Assembly (NCBI GenBank): GCA_016721565.1
Contig: JADKHW010000051.1
Coordinates: 1 to 24,947, forward strand
Origin: a bacterium
Lineage (GTDB): Bacteria > Electryoneota > RPQS01
DNA: 24,947 bases
Direction: 5' to 3'
How positions within the stretch are numbered: the first letter of the stretch is position 1; every line of letters begins with the position of its first letter. A program made the translations under genes and the position numbers. Positions 16,927-24,947 of the stretch are shown here, in pieces. The notes beneath the pieces were generated by a model. That model saw only the letters and a list, made by a program, of their open reading frames with translations, was not told where the DNA came from and did no database searches.

Positions 16927-16944
16927 GCATTCTCTTAGCGACAA

Positions 16945-16970
16945 GAAACGACGGCTTAGGCCGTCGTTTC
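16945..16970. terminator. Intrinsic terminator between convergent genes
   Basis: A perfect 11-base-pair stem, GAAACGACGGC (16945-16955) with GCCGTCGTTTC (16960-16970), loop TTAG, followed by TCTGTGCTT on the plus strand. Serves the coiled-coil gene and may serve the convergent nuclease gene. Confidence 0.85.
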
Positions 16971-16991
16971 TCTGTGCTTCAATATAGTTTA

Positions 16992-17829
16992 TCATTCCAC
17001 TTCTATACCAAACTTGCGAAGCTTGGGAGGAAAATGGTCATCAATGTTCTCTATATCCGCGTCTCACGTAGCTCAATGAGATTAAGGTTATTCGCCTTGT
17101 ACAACGCAAGTTTCTTTTCTTTTCGCTTCGCATAAGCAGAATCTTCTTCTAATCCCCAATACTCGATGTATACTTTTCCGGTTGGCAAATAGAAGTCACA
17201 ATAAAGCTCTTCATCAATTGGAACTTTACGCTCATATGCGTGGATGATCTGGCTGTTATACAAGTAGTTGTCAATTATGAGTTCACCACGCGAACGCACC
17301 ATGTGGCCATCGGTCGATCTGAGTTTAGCAGGGAACTTCTCGCGAAATCCAATTTCCTCCGATTTGGTATCAATGGTGGATTCTTGCACGGACGACTTTT
17401 CGCCCTTCAATTCAAGTACTGCATCTGTGAAAGCACTATTTGCGAGCAACGACATTGACCACAACATACGGAGTTTTCCTGACATCATGCTCTTTGTCCA
17501 CGCCTCGTTCTTCTTCTTCGCGATGTGGTAACCAACCATGATTGCCTTCACCTTTCGCAATCCACCCTAGCTCTGCGAGAATCGCATTAACCCTCTTCAG
17601 GTCGTCCAACAGCTTCGCCCACGCTTGCCGTCATAATCCGTGACGCTGAAGTAGCATCTTTACTAACTGTGTGCTCACTGCAGAGCGGCTGGTTCTTGTC
17701 CATGGGTTTGCCACACTTTTCGCATTCCCATAATTTGCCGGCTTGTTCGGCTTTCCAGTGAGGCAAACATAGTTTGTGACCCGGCTTATTAACGTCAGTC
17801 CTACATCCTTCAACAATGCAAGTTGCCAT
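16992..17829 (-). CDS. Zinc-finger / winged-helix / PD-(D/E)XK nuclease-like protein, frameshifted
   Basis: One gene reconstructed from three frames; about 279 residues. Start ATG 17829 with GGGAGGATC upstream. Part one (17829-17590) holds two zinc sites: C4-x4-C9 with C21LPHWC-like CxxH, then CEKCGK and LCSEH. It then enters a winged-helix-like segment, TASVGEAVGRPEE, continued in the next frame as VNAILAELGWIAKGEGNHGW (about 17590-17530). Part three (17460-17050) is a restriction-endonuclease-like domain: REKFPAKLRSTDGHMVRSRG with the first Glu, AYERKVPIDEELYCDFYLP with the Asp, and KVYIEYWG, an ExW variant of ExK. The last frame change near 17070 leads to DIENIDDHFPPKLRKFGIE and TGA at 16992. 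Likely cuts or binds DNA; the target is unknown. Confidence 0.65.
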
Positions 17830-17892
17830 ACTGATCCTCCCGCTGATTCTCGATTTCTATTAGTTTTGACTCTTGAATGACCTTGTGTTCGG

Positions 17893-17932
17893 ATTCCGGC
17901 CGGGTTGCGGCAGACCTTAACCCAGCTCGGCG
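17893..17932. repeat. CCGG(C/T)CGGGTTGCG hairpin repeat, copy 1
   Basis: ATTCCGGCCGGGTTGCGGC, then AACCCAGCTCGG, between the cupin stop and the nuclease gene. It matches the element at 21273-21307 in both flanks with a variable middle. The stem is GGGTT with AACCC. Confidence 0.6.
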
Positions 17933-17978
17933 ATCGCAGACTGCCACCTTTGCCCCCCAGAGGACAGGGAAAGCATCA

Positions 17979-18282
17979 TCAGCCCTTGATCATCGTCAGA
18001 AGCATTTTGAATTGAGTTTTGGCTTTGACGGCGTGGGGGATGTTGGCGGGCATGACGACGAACTCGTTGGTTTGGCAATGTGATTGACCGCCGATGATGA
18101 GTTCGACTTCGCCGTCTAAGACTGAACCATCGCATCAAAGGGCGGGAATGCTCAGACAGCTCTTGACCTTGATCGAAAGCAAAAAGAGTTACTGTTCCGT
18201 GTGGCTGCTTCGACAGAGTTTTGCTGACAACGGCGCCGGGGTTGTATTGAATTGAATTAATTAAGTGAATAGCTTCTGACAT
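17979..18282 (-). CDS. Small cupin-domain protein, frameshifted
   Basis: About 101 residues. ATG 18282 has AGGGGA upstream. The first part reads MSEAIHLINSIQYNPGAVVS and KTLSKQPHGTVTLFAFDQGQ, then ELSEHS, the first cupin motif with its His. Two frame changes near 18,120-18,145 lead through PFDAMVQ to LDGEVELIIGGQSHCQTNEF, then VVMPANIPHAVKAKTQFKML, the second motif with the conserved His of PHAV, and LTMIKG before TGA at 17979. This is the common single-domain beta-barrel cupin that binds one metal through His and Glu side chains. Substrate unknown; downstream of the cytochrome peroxidase and on the same strand, so possibly cotranscribed. Confidence 0.72.
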
Positions 18283-18408
18283 TGAGTTCCCCTTTATTAA
18301 GTGTAATAAAAGGTAGCCCTGTGGCGCGAAAAAGTCAAGGGCAGACATTTGGCTGCGCTTGAAATGACTAACCCGGGAATCCGGGGGTCGGAGGCGGCGG
18401 ACCTGCGC

Positions 18409-19680
18409 TTAGCCCGAGCACGGGAACCAATCCACGCGGAACACGGGCGGGAACGGCGCTGTACCGGGATCAGTTAGAGATTTCATGAAGGCAATGATGT
18501 CTTGCATCTCTTGCGTCGTCAGATTAAGCGGATCACGGAGTGCGGGATCGAGATCCGGCGTGTCACACTGCGGATGGCGCGGAAAGGCACCATCGTTGTA
18601 AAACGACATGACTTGCTCGAGTTTTCAAATACTCCGTCGTGCCGTGTACGGCGGAGGCAGCAACGTTGCGCAATGTTGGTGTTCTAAAGGAATAGGTCTG
18701 TCTGGATTCAGTGGTGGCTTCTTCGCGGCCACAATCATCACCGGGGATGACAGCTTTGCCGGGACCTTCTTGCGGAACGCCATTCACAACAAACTCGAAG
18801 TCGCTGAACATCGGCCAATGGTATCCGGCGCATGGCTTTTGCTGAAGAAGAGTTCCAAGCTCGTAGCTCCGCTCTGTGGTGAGCGCGTTGTCATCTCCTG
18901 CGACGTAACGGTCATAGCGCGGTTGCGTGTGACAAGTTCGCGTTCACAGGAAGCCATCGCGCGGCCATAGGTTGACGAATCAATCACATGCTCACGCTGA
19001 CCGTGCAGCCACTCGTCGTTTTCCTGCGGGAAGGCGACTGCGAATCTTTCGGTATACTCGGGAACATCCCGCAGACGAGCGAGCACTGAATCGAGCGCAT
19101 TGTTAGCGGCTTCGGCATCCGAACCGGGGTAGGCATCGCCCCGCATCTCTACACGCGACGTGATCGGTTTGGTGGCTTGAGTTCGGAGAGGACTCTTGAC
19201 ACGGCTTATCCCAGAAGAAGAAACCTTTTGCGTGGGTTCTCCGAATTTCATCTGCATTGAAAGCAGTGTTAAATACTGGAGAATTGCGGGGAGAAACCTA
19301 CGGGTACCCTGGTTTGCAGGGAAGAATTACCGCGAATACGGTCGGGACCTAAACCCATTGTACGGCAACGCCGGACAGGGAATGGCGCGAATCCCCGAAC
19401 GCAAAATCGGGATGATGATGCAGGTCGCGCAAGATACATCTTTTTCGCCGCCGAGCAGTGTCTTCGTGAAAAGAAAGCGGCCCAACGATATAAGTTCATT
19501 CTTGCATCGGCGGGTTGTTGGCCGGATAGGGATCGGGCCAAGCGGCTGAGATCGAAGCGCTCGCGGCCGAAATCGGCGACGTGACAACATTGTCATCGTC
19601 ATTTTCGCTGCAACCGGAGCAAATCCAGGAACCAGGTCCCGTTGATCGGTAGCAGGCGTGCTGCGTAACCACAAATACAT
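18409..19680 (-). CDS. Di-haem cytochrome c peroxidase (MauG/CcpA family) lipoprotein, frameshifted
   Basis: Reduces hydrogen peroxide with electrons from a c-type cytochrome, or oxidises a partner; exported. ATG 19680 follows GGGAG. A leader ending CSGCSENDDD in another frame suggests lipidation. Then LISLGRFLFTKTLLGGEKDV and CATC followed one base out of frame by HHHPDF: the first CxxCH haem site (about 19412-19432, one G missing). Then TSRVEMRGDAYPGSDAEAAN, VLARLRDVPEYTERFAVAFP, STYGRAMASCERELVTRN and GLELFFSK-type segments. The second haem site should lie at about 18840, but only CHAP-like residues remain. The end is MFSDFEFVVNGVPQEGPGKA, RTPTLRNVA, SFYNDGAFPRHP and NLTTQEMQDIIAFMKSLTDP. 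A stop at 18368 in another frame is an alternative end. At least five breaks. Confidence 0.82.
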
Positions 19681-19846
19681 AAGTTCTCCCAGGCTGATTA
19701 AAATTCCCATTGCGGTTCAGCATGTGGCTTGCCGAATGCTTGACGGATTTCAATATGGATGAAGTTTGTCAGGTTGCAAGAATTTGATTTATGCGAGGTT
19801 TGAATAGGATGTTTTGAGTCCGATTATGGGCCGCTCACTAAACAAA

Positions 19847-19883
19847 ACGCGCCTGACTTGCGGAGTCAGGCGCGTGATACTGT
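19847..19883 (-). terminator. Intrinsic terminator after the COG2403 GTPase
   Basis: A perfect 12-base-pair stem, ACGCGCCTGACT (19847-19858) with AGTCAGGCGCGT (19864-19875), loop TGCGG. On the minus strand it is followed by TTTGTT. It lies just beyond the stop at 19899 and ends the arginine deiminase-GTPase unit. Confidence 0.85.
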
Positions 19884-19898
19884 CACTTTGAGTCGAGA

Positions 19899-21225
19899 CT
19901 ATTTCTTCTTCTTGGGAGAAAGGATAAGGTGCAGGGCATCGACAAGCGTTGGTGTGCCGATTTCTTGCAATTCGTATTGCACGCGGACGTGCGGCTTGGC
20001 GATTTTAATCACTCGGCCTAAGTCAATCAGGTTGCGATAATCACCGAATCCACTTTGGCTTTGGTGATGGTGGCTTCGGATCTTTCATCTGCTTGTCGCC
20101 GTAGCCCATCGCGGGAAGCAACGTGCCGATTCCGGGATAGGTCTTGAAGGTGTCGGCAATGGAACCGACTGCGAACGGGCGCGGATCCACCATTTCGGCG
20201 GCGCCGTATTTCTTCCGGCAACGACGCCAGCGCCATACTTCATTCCGCCATGGGTGCAGGTTGGGATGTCTTCGATAACCAAGACACGCTTGCCGCGAAT
20301 CAGCTCAGGCTTCTCGACCATGATCGGCGAAGCGGCATCAATCACCATGGCTTTGGGATTTGTACTACTCGATGTTGCTGCGTAGTTGCTGCATTTGATC
20401 CAACGATGCGCTGTCAACCTTGTTAATGACAATCACATCAGCCATGCGGAAGTTGGTCTCGCCGGGTAATAGGACATCTCGTTTCCGGCGCGGAGTGGAT
20501 CGGCGACGGTGATATAGATATCGGGTTTGTAGAACGGCAAATCATTGTTGCCGCCATCCCACAAAATCACATCGGCTTCTTTTTCGGCTTCGCGGAGAAT
20601 TTTTTCGTAATGACACCGTAGATCACTTGACCGCGCGCAATGTGCGGTTCGGCCTCTTCCATCTCTTCGATGGTGTTCGTGCTTTTTCAGATCAGAGATG
20701 GCACCAAGCGCTGAACGATTTGCTTTGGACAGATCGCCATAGGGCATGGGGGTGGCGAATCGCGACAACTTCTTGCCTGCGGCTTTCAGGATATCTGCGA
20801 CGCGGCGAGTGGTTTGGGATTTACCGGCACCTGTGCGAACAGCACAAATTGCCACAACAGGCCGGTGGACTTGACCATGGTTTCGCGGCCACCGACTAAT
20901 TTGAAATTTGCTCCGGCGGCGAGAATACGCGGAAGCCCAATGCATGACGTACTCATGCTTGACGTCGCTAAACGAAAGACGACTTCGTCAATCTGATGTT
21001 TTCGATCAGACTTTCGGGGTTCGTCTTGCGGATGGATTGCGATCCCCTAGAATATGGTTTACCGGCAAGCACCGCAGGGTATTTGCGGTCGTCAATGCCG
21101 GGGATTTGTGCGGCAGTAAAGGCGACGACTTCGAACATTTCATTGTCGCGATAAACGGTATTAAAATTATGGAAGTCGCGGCCAGCGGCGCCTTGGATGA
21201 TGGTTTTGATGCGTTTCGCGAAAGT
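19899..21225 (-). CDS. P-loop GTPase of the COG2403 type (cyclic 2,3-diphosphoglycerate synthase-like), frameshifted
   Basis: About 440 residues when frames are joined. N-terminal Rossmann-like part: RIKTIIQGAAGRDFHNFNTV, YRDNEMFEVVAFTAAQIPG, IDDRKYPAVLAGK. Then the nucleotide core: AVRTGAGKSQTTRRVADIL with the P-loop at 20817-20831, VILWDGGNNDLPFYKPDIYI, VADPLRAGNEMSYYP, and NKVD (20413-20424), the G4 guanine-specificity motif. C-terminal part: AMVIDAASPIMVEKPELIRG, KRVLVIED, CTHGGMKYGAGVVA, KVDSVIIAT, then IDLGRVIKIAKPHVRVQYEL and LHLILSPKKKK before TAG. Members are often annotated cyclic 2,3-diphosphoglycerate synthase, but in bacteria the reaction is unproven. It follows arginine deiminase by about 40 bases. 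The ATG is lost in a frame error; 21225 is an estimate. Confidence 0.85.
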
Positions 21226-21267
21226 AAATAGTAAATGGGTAATATGAAAAGTCGGAAATGTTCTGGA

Positions 21268-22525
21268 CTAAGATTCCGGTCGGGTTGCGCTTCGCCAACC
21301 CGACTCGGCGGAACTGCGCACGAGCGGCATGGACATGCAGCGGGTCGCCTAAGCCGCGGACCAATTCGCTGCCGGGGATTTCGAGTACCGCGACGCCGTT
21401 GTCGCGGAGCGCTTTGTTCGTATGAATGTTGCGCTCGTATGGGATAACAACATTGGGGAGTGCAAGCATATTTGGAGCCTGCGCTGCGCTGCTCGCGGGC
21501 GGCATAGCGCAAATCGCCGTTGGCTGTCCTGATGATATTGGGCGGTTCGCCGAGTTCATCTTTAGGATATCAATCAGCGTGCGCTTTTCGCGTTTGACGT
21601 TGGGCTCGCCGTCGTCATTGGCTTCGTAACATCCGACCAGACCGGGCTGTGCTCAATCACCAGGAAGAAGACAACGCTCCAGGGGCCGACGATGGTGAAG
21701 GCGGTATCCGGATGCATGTACACGTTCGGGCGGAATCTCGACTCTAGTACACGCGTCCAGCTTTGCCTTGACGGAAGAGATTTGCGGCAAGCGTGTGCAA
21801 TCGTCTCATTGCGTGTGCGCTCACTCCTGCCGACAGCAATGGCGTCTTCGTTAATAACGTTGGTGTCGCCGCCTTCGATAGGAGTGGGGACCCGGGCCTC
21901 CAAATCACTGGCGCCAAAATAAACTTTGTACCGGCGAACGACGGTTACAATTCGAGTACGGTGTGTGTGACCCAAGTTTCTCTGATGCGTGCGGGATAGT
22001 GCGCATTGCGAGGGAACCGACTTCATCACGAAAAACCATCGCGGGGTCGCGGGGAAGTAGGAGTTGGGACTGGGGTCTATGAAAACCTATCGTGATGGTG
22101 GGCTAAACCGCCACGTCTTGCGCTGGACTCGTGTGTGACCTCGAATTCACTCTCAGTCAAGGGACTAAAAAGACAACACGAGCAATATCTTCGGGCGGAA
22201 CTTATCAAGAATCGGTTGTGCGGTGCGGGGTTGTGATTTAGGTCACTGCTTCGCCGGACAAGACGCTCTCGGCCCGCCCCGGTGGCAACGCTCAGCTTTG
22301 AAGGGATCGGCAAGTTTCAGGAACTTCCACGCCGGGTTCCCGCATCGGCATGCGAAAAAAGCATCGTCCACTCCTGCATCCGGCGAGAGGGGATGTCTTC
22401 CAGCAGAAGCCCCCTGCACATTGCCGGGGTCAGCCGGTCGAGTTCAGAGCCGGGGCGATGGACGACTACGACCTTCAGGGGTCAGATTCGTTGCGGATAT
22501 CGGGCTGGATGCGGTGCGGAAAGCC
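21268..22525 (-). CDS. arcA: Arginine deiminase, frameshifted
   Basis: Hydrolyses arginine to citrulline and ammonia, first step of the arginine deiminase route to ATP; cytoplasmic. About 419 residues when joined. N-terminal VVVVHRPGSELDRLTP (HRPG at 22449-22460), LLLEDIPS, then DPSPNSYFP with RDPAMVF in the shifted frame, TPIEGGDTNVINEDAIAVG with the substrate-binding Glu, RSERTRNETIAH, and MHPDTAFTIVG (family MHLDTVFT, with catalytic His and Asp). Last NVVIPYERNIHTNKALRDNG, VAVLEIPGSELVRGLGDP, and in another frame CMSMPLVR, the catalytic Cys motif. After this the frame runs into a dispersed hairpin repeat that supplies the last dozen residues before TAG at 21268. The start is estimated; no ATG with a ribosome-binding site can be fixed. 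Breaks occur every 100-250 bases. Confidence 0.85.
21273..21307. repeat. CCGG(C/T)CGGGTTGCG hairpin repeat, copy 2, at the 3' end of arcA
   Basis: ATTCCGGTCGGGTTGCGC, then CAACCCGACTCGG. GTCGGGTTG (21279-21287) pairs with CAACCCGAC (21296-21304), a perfect nine-base-pair stem. It overlaps the last coding bases of arcA. Confidence 0.65.
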
Positions 22526-22559
22526 CTCGCGGTAATAACGACTATTCTTGCTTAATAAT

Positions 22560-23778
22560 GCTCAATTTAGGAGATTTGGCTCAGGACTTCAAAATGTCGG
22601 ATTCCGGAAGGGACCCGCGGCGGCGATTAGTCTTGGCACCCCTCCACCAGTGTCAAGTTCCCAGCCGAGGGTTTGGCGAGTTCGGTAATGGCGCGACCTT
22701 CTAGAGGGCGGCTTGGTCAACGAGTTTGGCCGCTTCTTGTCGGCGGCGTGTCGCGCCAATAGTTGACGTTGGTGTCGGGCCGCGGCAAAGTTCACCGTGC
22801 TCTTGGCGCTCGTAAACACGGCCAAGGTGTTAGCAAACTCCTGCGACGGGCGCCAGACTGGCCAAGTTGGTGCTGGCCTTAGACAGACTCGGCGGGGTTT
22901 TCCGCCAAAGCGCGGGGCCAAGCAGTCCAAGGTTGGTGGATATGGGTGCGGGCGTGGATCTGACAGTACAAGAGCGGCCCCCACCCAACTGGGGGCTTCG
23001 GGGCCGGTGAAATCACTTCGGGATTGCGTAGGTCTCAGCAAAGCTCTTGTAACGGACAAGCCAATATCTCACACCGTCAATGGGTTCGTGCCGCCAATTC
23101 GCAATGGTGCGGCGGACGACCAACGAACAAGGCCATCAGTCAGGGTCGGGTACTACGTAGTTAACACGGAAAAGGCTGTTTCCCTTCGTCGATTTTGCGA
23201 CCGCCAGTCGTGGAGTCACCTCGGGTCGGGAAGGGTTTCATCAGGCAAACGGTGCTCGATACGGAGAACTTCGGGGTCGGCCTCGAAGGAGGAGTCTTCT
23301 CATAACCGAAGACGAGCACGGGCTGGCGGAGGCCGGGCGAAGGGACTGCGCCCGTCATCGAGCCACTCCCTGGGCGACCTCAAAGGCCTTCCAGTGGGAG
23401 GACGGGGTGATTTCACGTCAAAAATTATCGACGCGGGAAAGGGAATCAAGGGGCGGATGGTGTATTTGTCAACAGCACGCAAGGGATCTCTTGAATAGAC
23501 AGATTGGAGGCTTGGCCGCTCAGGACCTCGAGTATCTCCCAAGCTCAGACGGATACCCTGTTTTGGCAAGGCGCCCACAAGACAAAAGCCCAACGCGAGT
23601 TCAGTTTCTCCAGCGGTTTGCCGGAGGATTTCAACTGACACGGGTAGTGTTTGACAGTAAATTTCGGTTTTGTGCAGGCTTCCATATAAATAGGATACGA
23701 AAGCTGGGCGGAGGACTCAAGGGGCTTTCGGGGGTGAGTCTGAGGATAAAGAAAGGGGCTTTCTCGCTAGCTTAACAC
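22560..23778. other. No identifiable gene; GC-rich, probably low-quality sequence
   Basis: About 1.2 kb upstream of arcA. Minus-strand pieces such as NYVVPDPD, TIANWRHEPIDGVRYWLVRY (about 23,060-23,130) and LSKASTNLASLAPVAG (about 22,840-22,890) look protein-like, but no two adjacent pieces build a family I recognise. A 233-codon plus-strand frame at 22797-23498 is Arg/Gly/Ser-rich and looks like a GC-rich shadow. An arginine-pathway gene would be expected here, but I see no motif of ornithine carbamoyltransferase or carbamate kinase. Confidence 0.4.
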
Positions 23779-23802
23779 GGCCGGTCTTGATCCGACCCTA
23801 CA
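23779..23802 (-). repeat. Degenerate GTAG-flanked hairpin repeat, copy 6
   Basis: On the minus strand GTAGGGTCGGATCAAGACC, with GGTC pairing with GACC only. It resembles copies 1-5 in the GTAGGG flank but the stem is damaged, as expected from base errors here. Confidence 0.35.
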
Positions 23803-23821
23803 ATGAAACGTTTGAAGGTGG

Positions 23822-24100
23822 CTAGATTTGGACCCCAAGACCTGGTTGTTCTCGGATTCTTTGAATCGGTTCTGTAGACGGACGAAGCTCCGGACCGTTG
23901 CCGAGAAAGGCACCGCCCCGAGGCTCAGAAGTGGTTATGGGGTCAAAATCACTTCCTTCGATATAATCAACTCGGGACAACGCGAAAAAAGTAGCCAAGT
24001 TCTTTGATGCCTGGAAATAGAACCCGCGGTGATCAACGGCGACTCCTGCAACGTCTTCTTGCAAGACGATACCTCGGCTGTAAATAATAAAGTGCCTTAC
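23822..24100 (-). CDS. Unidentified protein fragment
   Basis: An 80-codon minus-strand frame with protein-like composition: QEDVAGVAVDHRGFYFQASK, NLATFFALSRVDYIEGSDFD and PITTSEPRGGAFLGNGPELR. Residues just upstream in another frame (RHFIIYSRGI) fit as its extension. No family recognised; alternating hydrophobic residues could suit a beta-rich surface or barrel protein. It may belong to the same gene as the fragment at 24460-24772. Ends unreliable. Confidence 0.3.
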   Translation of the reverse strand, partial: VRHFIIYSRGIVLQEDVAGVAVDHRGFYFQASKNLATFFALSRVDYIEGSDFDPITTSEPRGGAFLGNGPELRPSTEPIQRIREQPGLGVQI

Positions 24101-24459
24101 GATGACACCCGTGGGCGCCGAACATTAGCATGGCGGGTAACCGGTATTGAGCCAGCCGGCGCGTAGACCGCCACGCAACGCAAGGGTTCGTTAAGTTGAT
24201 TCAACCGTGTTCCACCGGAGACGTTCCACGATCATTAGGTTCTTCGATATCGCGTTTGATTGAAACCCGCTCTCGGTCACGCATCGAGGCTGGCGTGTCA
24301 AAGCTCCAATTGGACGCGATGCCGACATCATTCCAACAACCATGCGTTGATGGCCCCGATTTCCGGCGTGAAGTTGTCTTTCGCGAATTGGATAGCGAAA
24401 GCACTTGGCGTCTTCACCGGAACGGCGCGTCAAATTGCCTGCGAAGGCAGTCCAGCTTT

Positions 24460-24772
24460 TCAAACGCGAATCAGATGTTTCTTCTGGTTTGATTTGATAG
24501 CTGATTGTGCTACACTTCGACTTGAAGAGTCGTAATAGATGATACCTAAGGATGCGGCGGCGCGGTCAGTGATATCTTTGGCAAGATCGGCTTTGTGATT
24601 AGGATGAGCATTGTTGCCCAACTCTGAAGTCGAATTAGTTTCGTAAACAGCATCCATAGAAACGGAGATTTCAAACCGGCATCATCGAAGGTCATTTGAC
24701 AGAAGGAAGAACAACGAGGTTTGCGAGAAATTGTCTTGTCCAGCCCGCGGAATATAGGCCGGGCCGCTACGT
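24460..24772 (-). CDS. Unidentified protein fragment
   Basis: A single minus-strand frame interrupted once: PRSGPAYIPRAGQDNFSQTS, LFFLLSNDLR, stop, then RFEISVSMDAVYETNSTSEL, GNNAHPNHKADLAKDITDRA and AASLGIIYYDSSSRSVAQSA. The same frame stays nearly open further back to about 24,940. The composition is that of a real protein, but I cannot name a family. The bases from 24,773 to the window end show nothing else that I can support. Confidence 0.3.
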
Positions 24773-24947
24773 GGCTAAGACATCGTCAAATGTAATGCGA
24801 CGCTACTGTTGAGTTGATCATTCAGAAAAATTACTCTTGCTTGCAAGCTATCTAACAAATGGTGAACTCTTGGCGCTGCGATGCAGAAGGCCTCAGGTTG
24901 TCGATAACCTGTTGAAGTAGGTGATTTTCGAGTTAGCAGGTCAATGC

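Noticed and set aside
22797..23498. 233-codon plus-strand frame
   Set aside because: Arg/Gly/Ser-rich, no ribosome-binding site, no motif; typical of a frame open by chance in GC-rich sequence.
24775..24810. ITFDDVL resembling the start of IMP dehydrogenase
   Set aside because: Only seven residues match and none of the following IMP dehydrogenase sequence is present in any frame.

Overview
The window looks like a fragment of an uncultivated Gram-negative bacterium of the wider FCB assemblage (Zixibacteria, KSB1, Cloacimonadota, Calditrichota and relatives). The evidence is a secreted beta-propeller protein ending in a type IX-style sorting domain (LYQNFPNPFN), several outer-membrane proteins and lipoproteins, and intergenic hairpin repeats flanked by GTAG. 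Phylum placement is inference.

Sequence quality governs the annotation. Recognisable proteins between about 4.5 and 12 kb are mostly intact (aconitase has two indels). Genes at both ends are broken by many indels that move one protein family between frames. I read most of these as consensus errors or assembly collapse, not decay, so I give whole reconstructed gene spans and describe the breaks.

Layout. 1-914 (+): C-terminal part of NAD synthetase. 982-3211 (-): patatin/POTRA/beta-barrel protein of the PlpD (type Vd) kind. 3210-4515 (+): glycosyltransferase, then a DUF486 membrane protein, closed by a strong hairpin. 7786-4917 (-): mitochondrial-type aconitase, a 31-residue membrane peptide and a VOC/glyoxalase-fold protein. 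8255-11748: three exported proteins (a small Ig-like protein, a lipoprotein, a sorting-domain propeller) separated by hairpin repeats.

16511-12034 (-) is the most coherent block: a P1B-type ATPase with a TPC metal motif, a TlpA-like thioredoxin, a DUF4266 lipoprotein, a DUF3570 outer-membrane protein and ApbE (FAD:protein FMN transferase), with touching or overlapping genes. The DUF3570 protein carries DAMTGAS, which matches the Dxx[S/T]GA[S/T] pattern that ApbE flavinylates in NqrC and RnfG. This suggests a flavin-linked envelope redox module whose FMN acceptor is the DUF3570 protein itself.

16603-19680: a small coiled-coil membrane protein (+), then on the minus strand a zinc-finger/winged-helix/PD-(D/E)XK nuclease, a cupin and a lipoprotein di-haem cytochrome c peroxidase. 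22525-19899 (-): arginine deiminase followed by a COG2403-type P-loop GTPase (annotated elsewhere as cyclic 2,3-diphosphoglycerate synthase). 22.56-24.95 kb: no gene identified; a few minus-strand fragments look protein-like.
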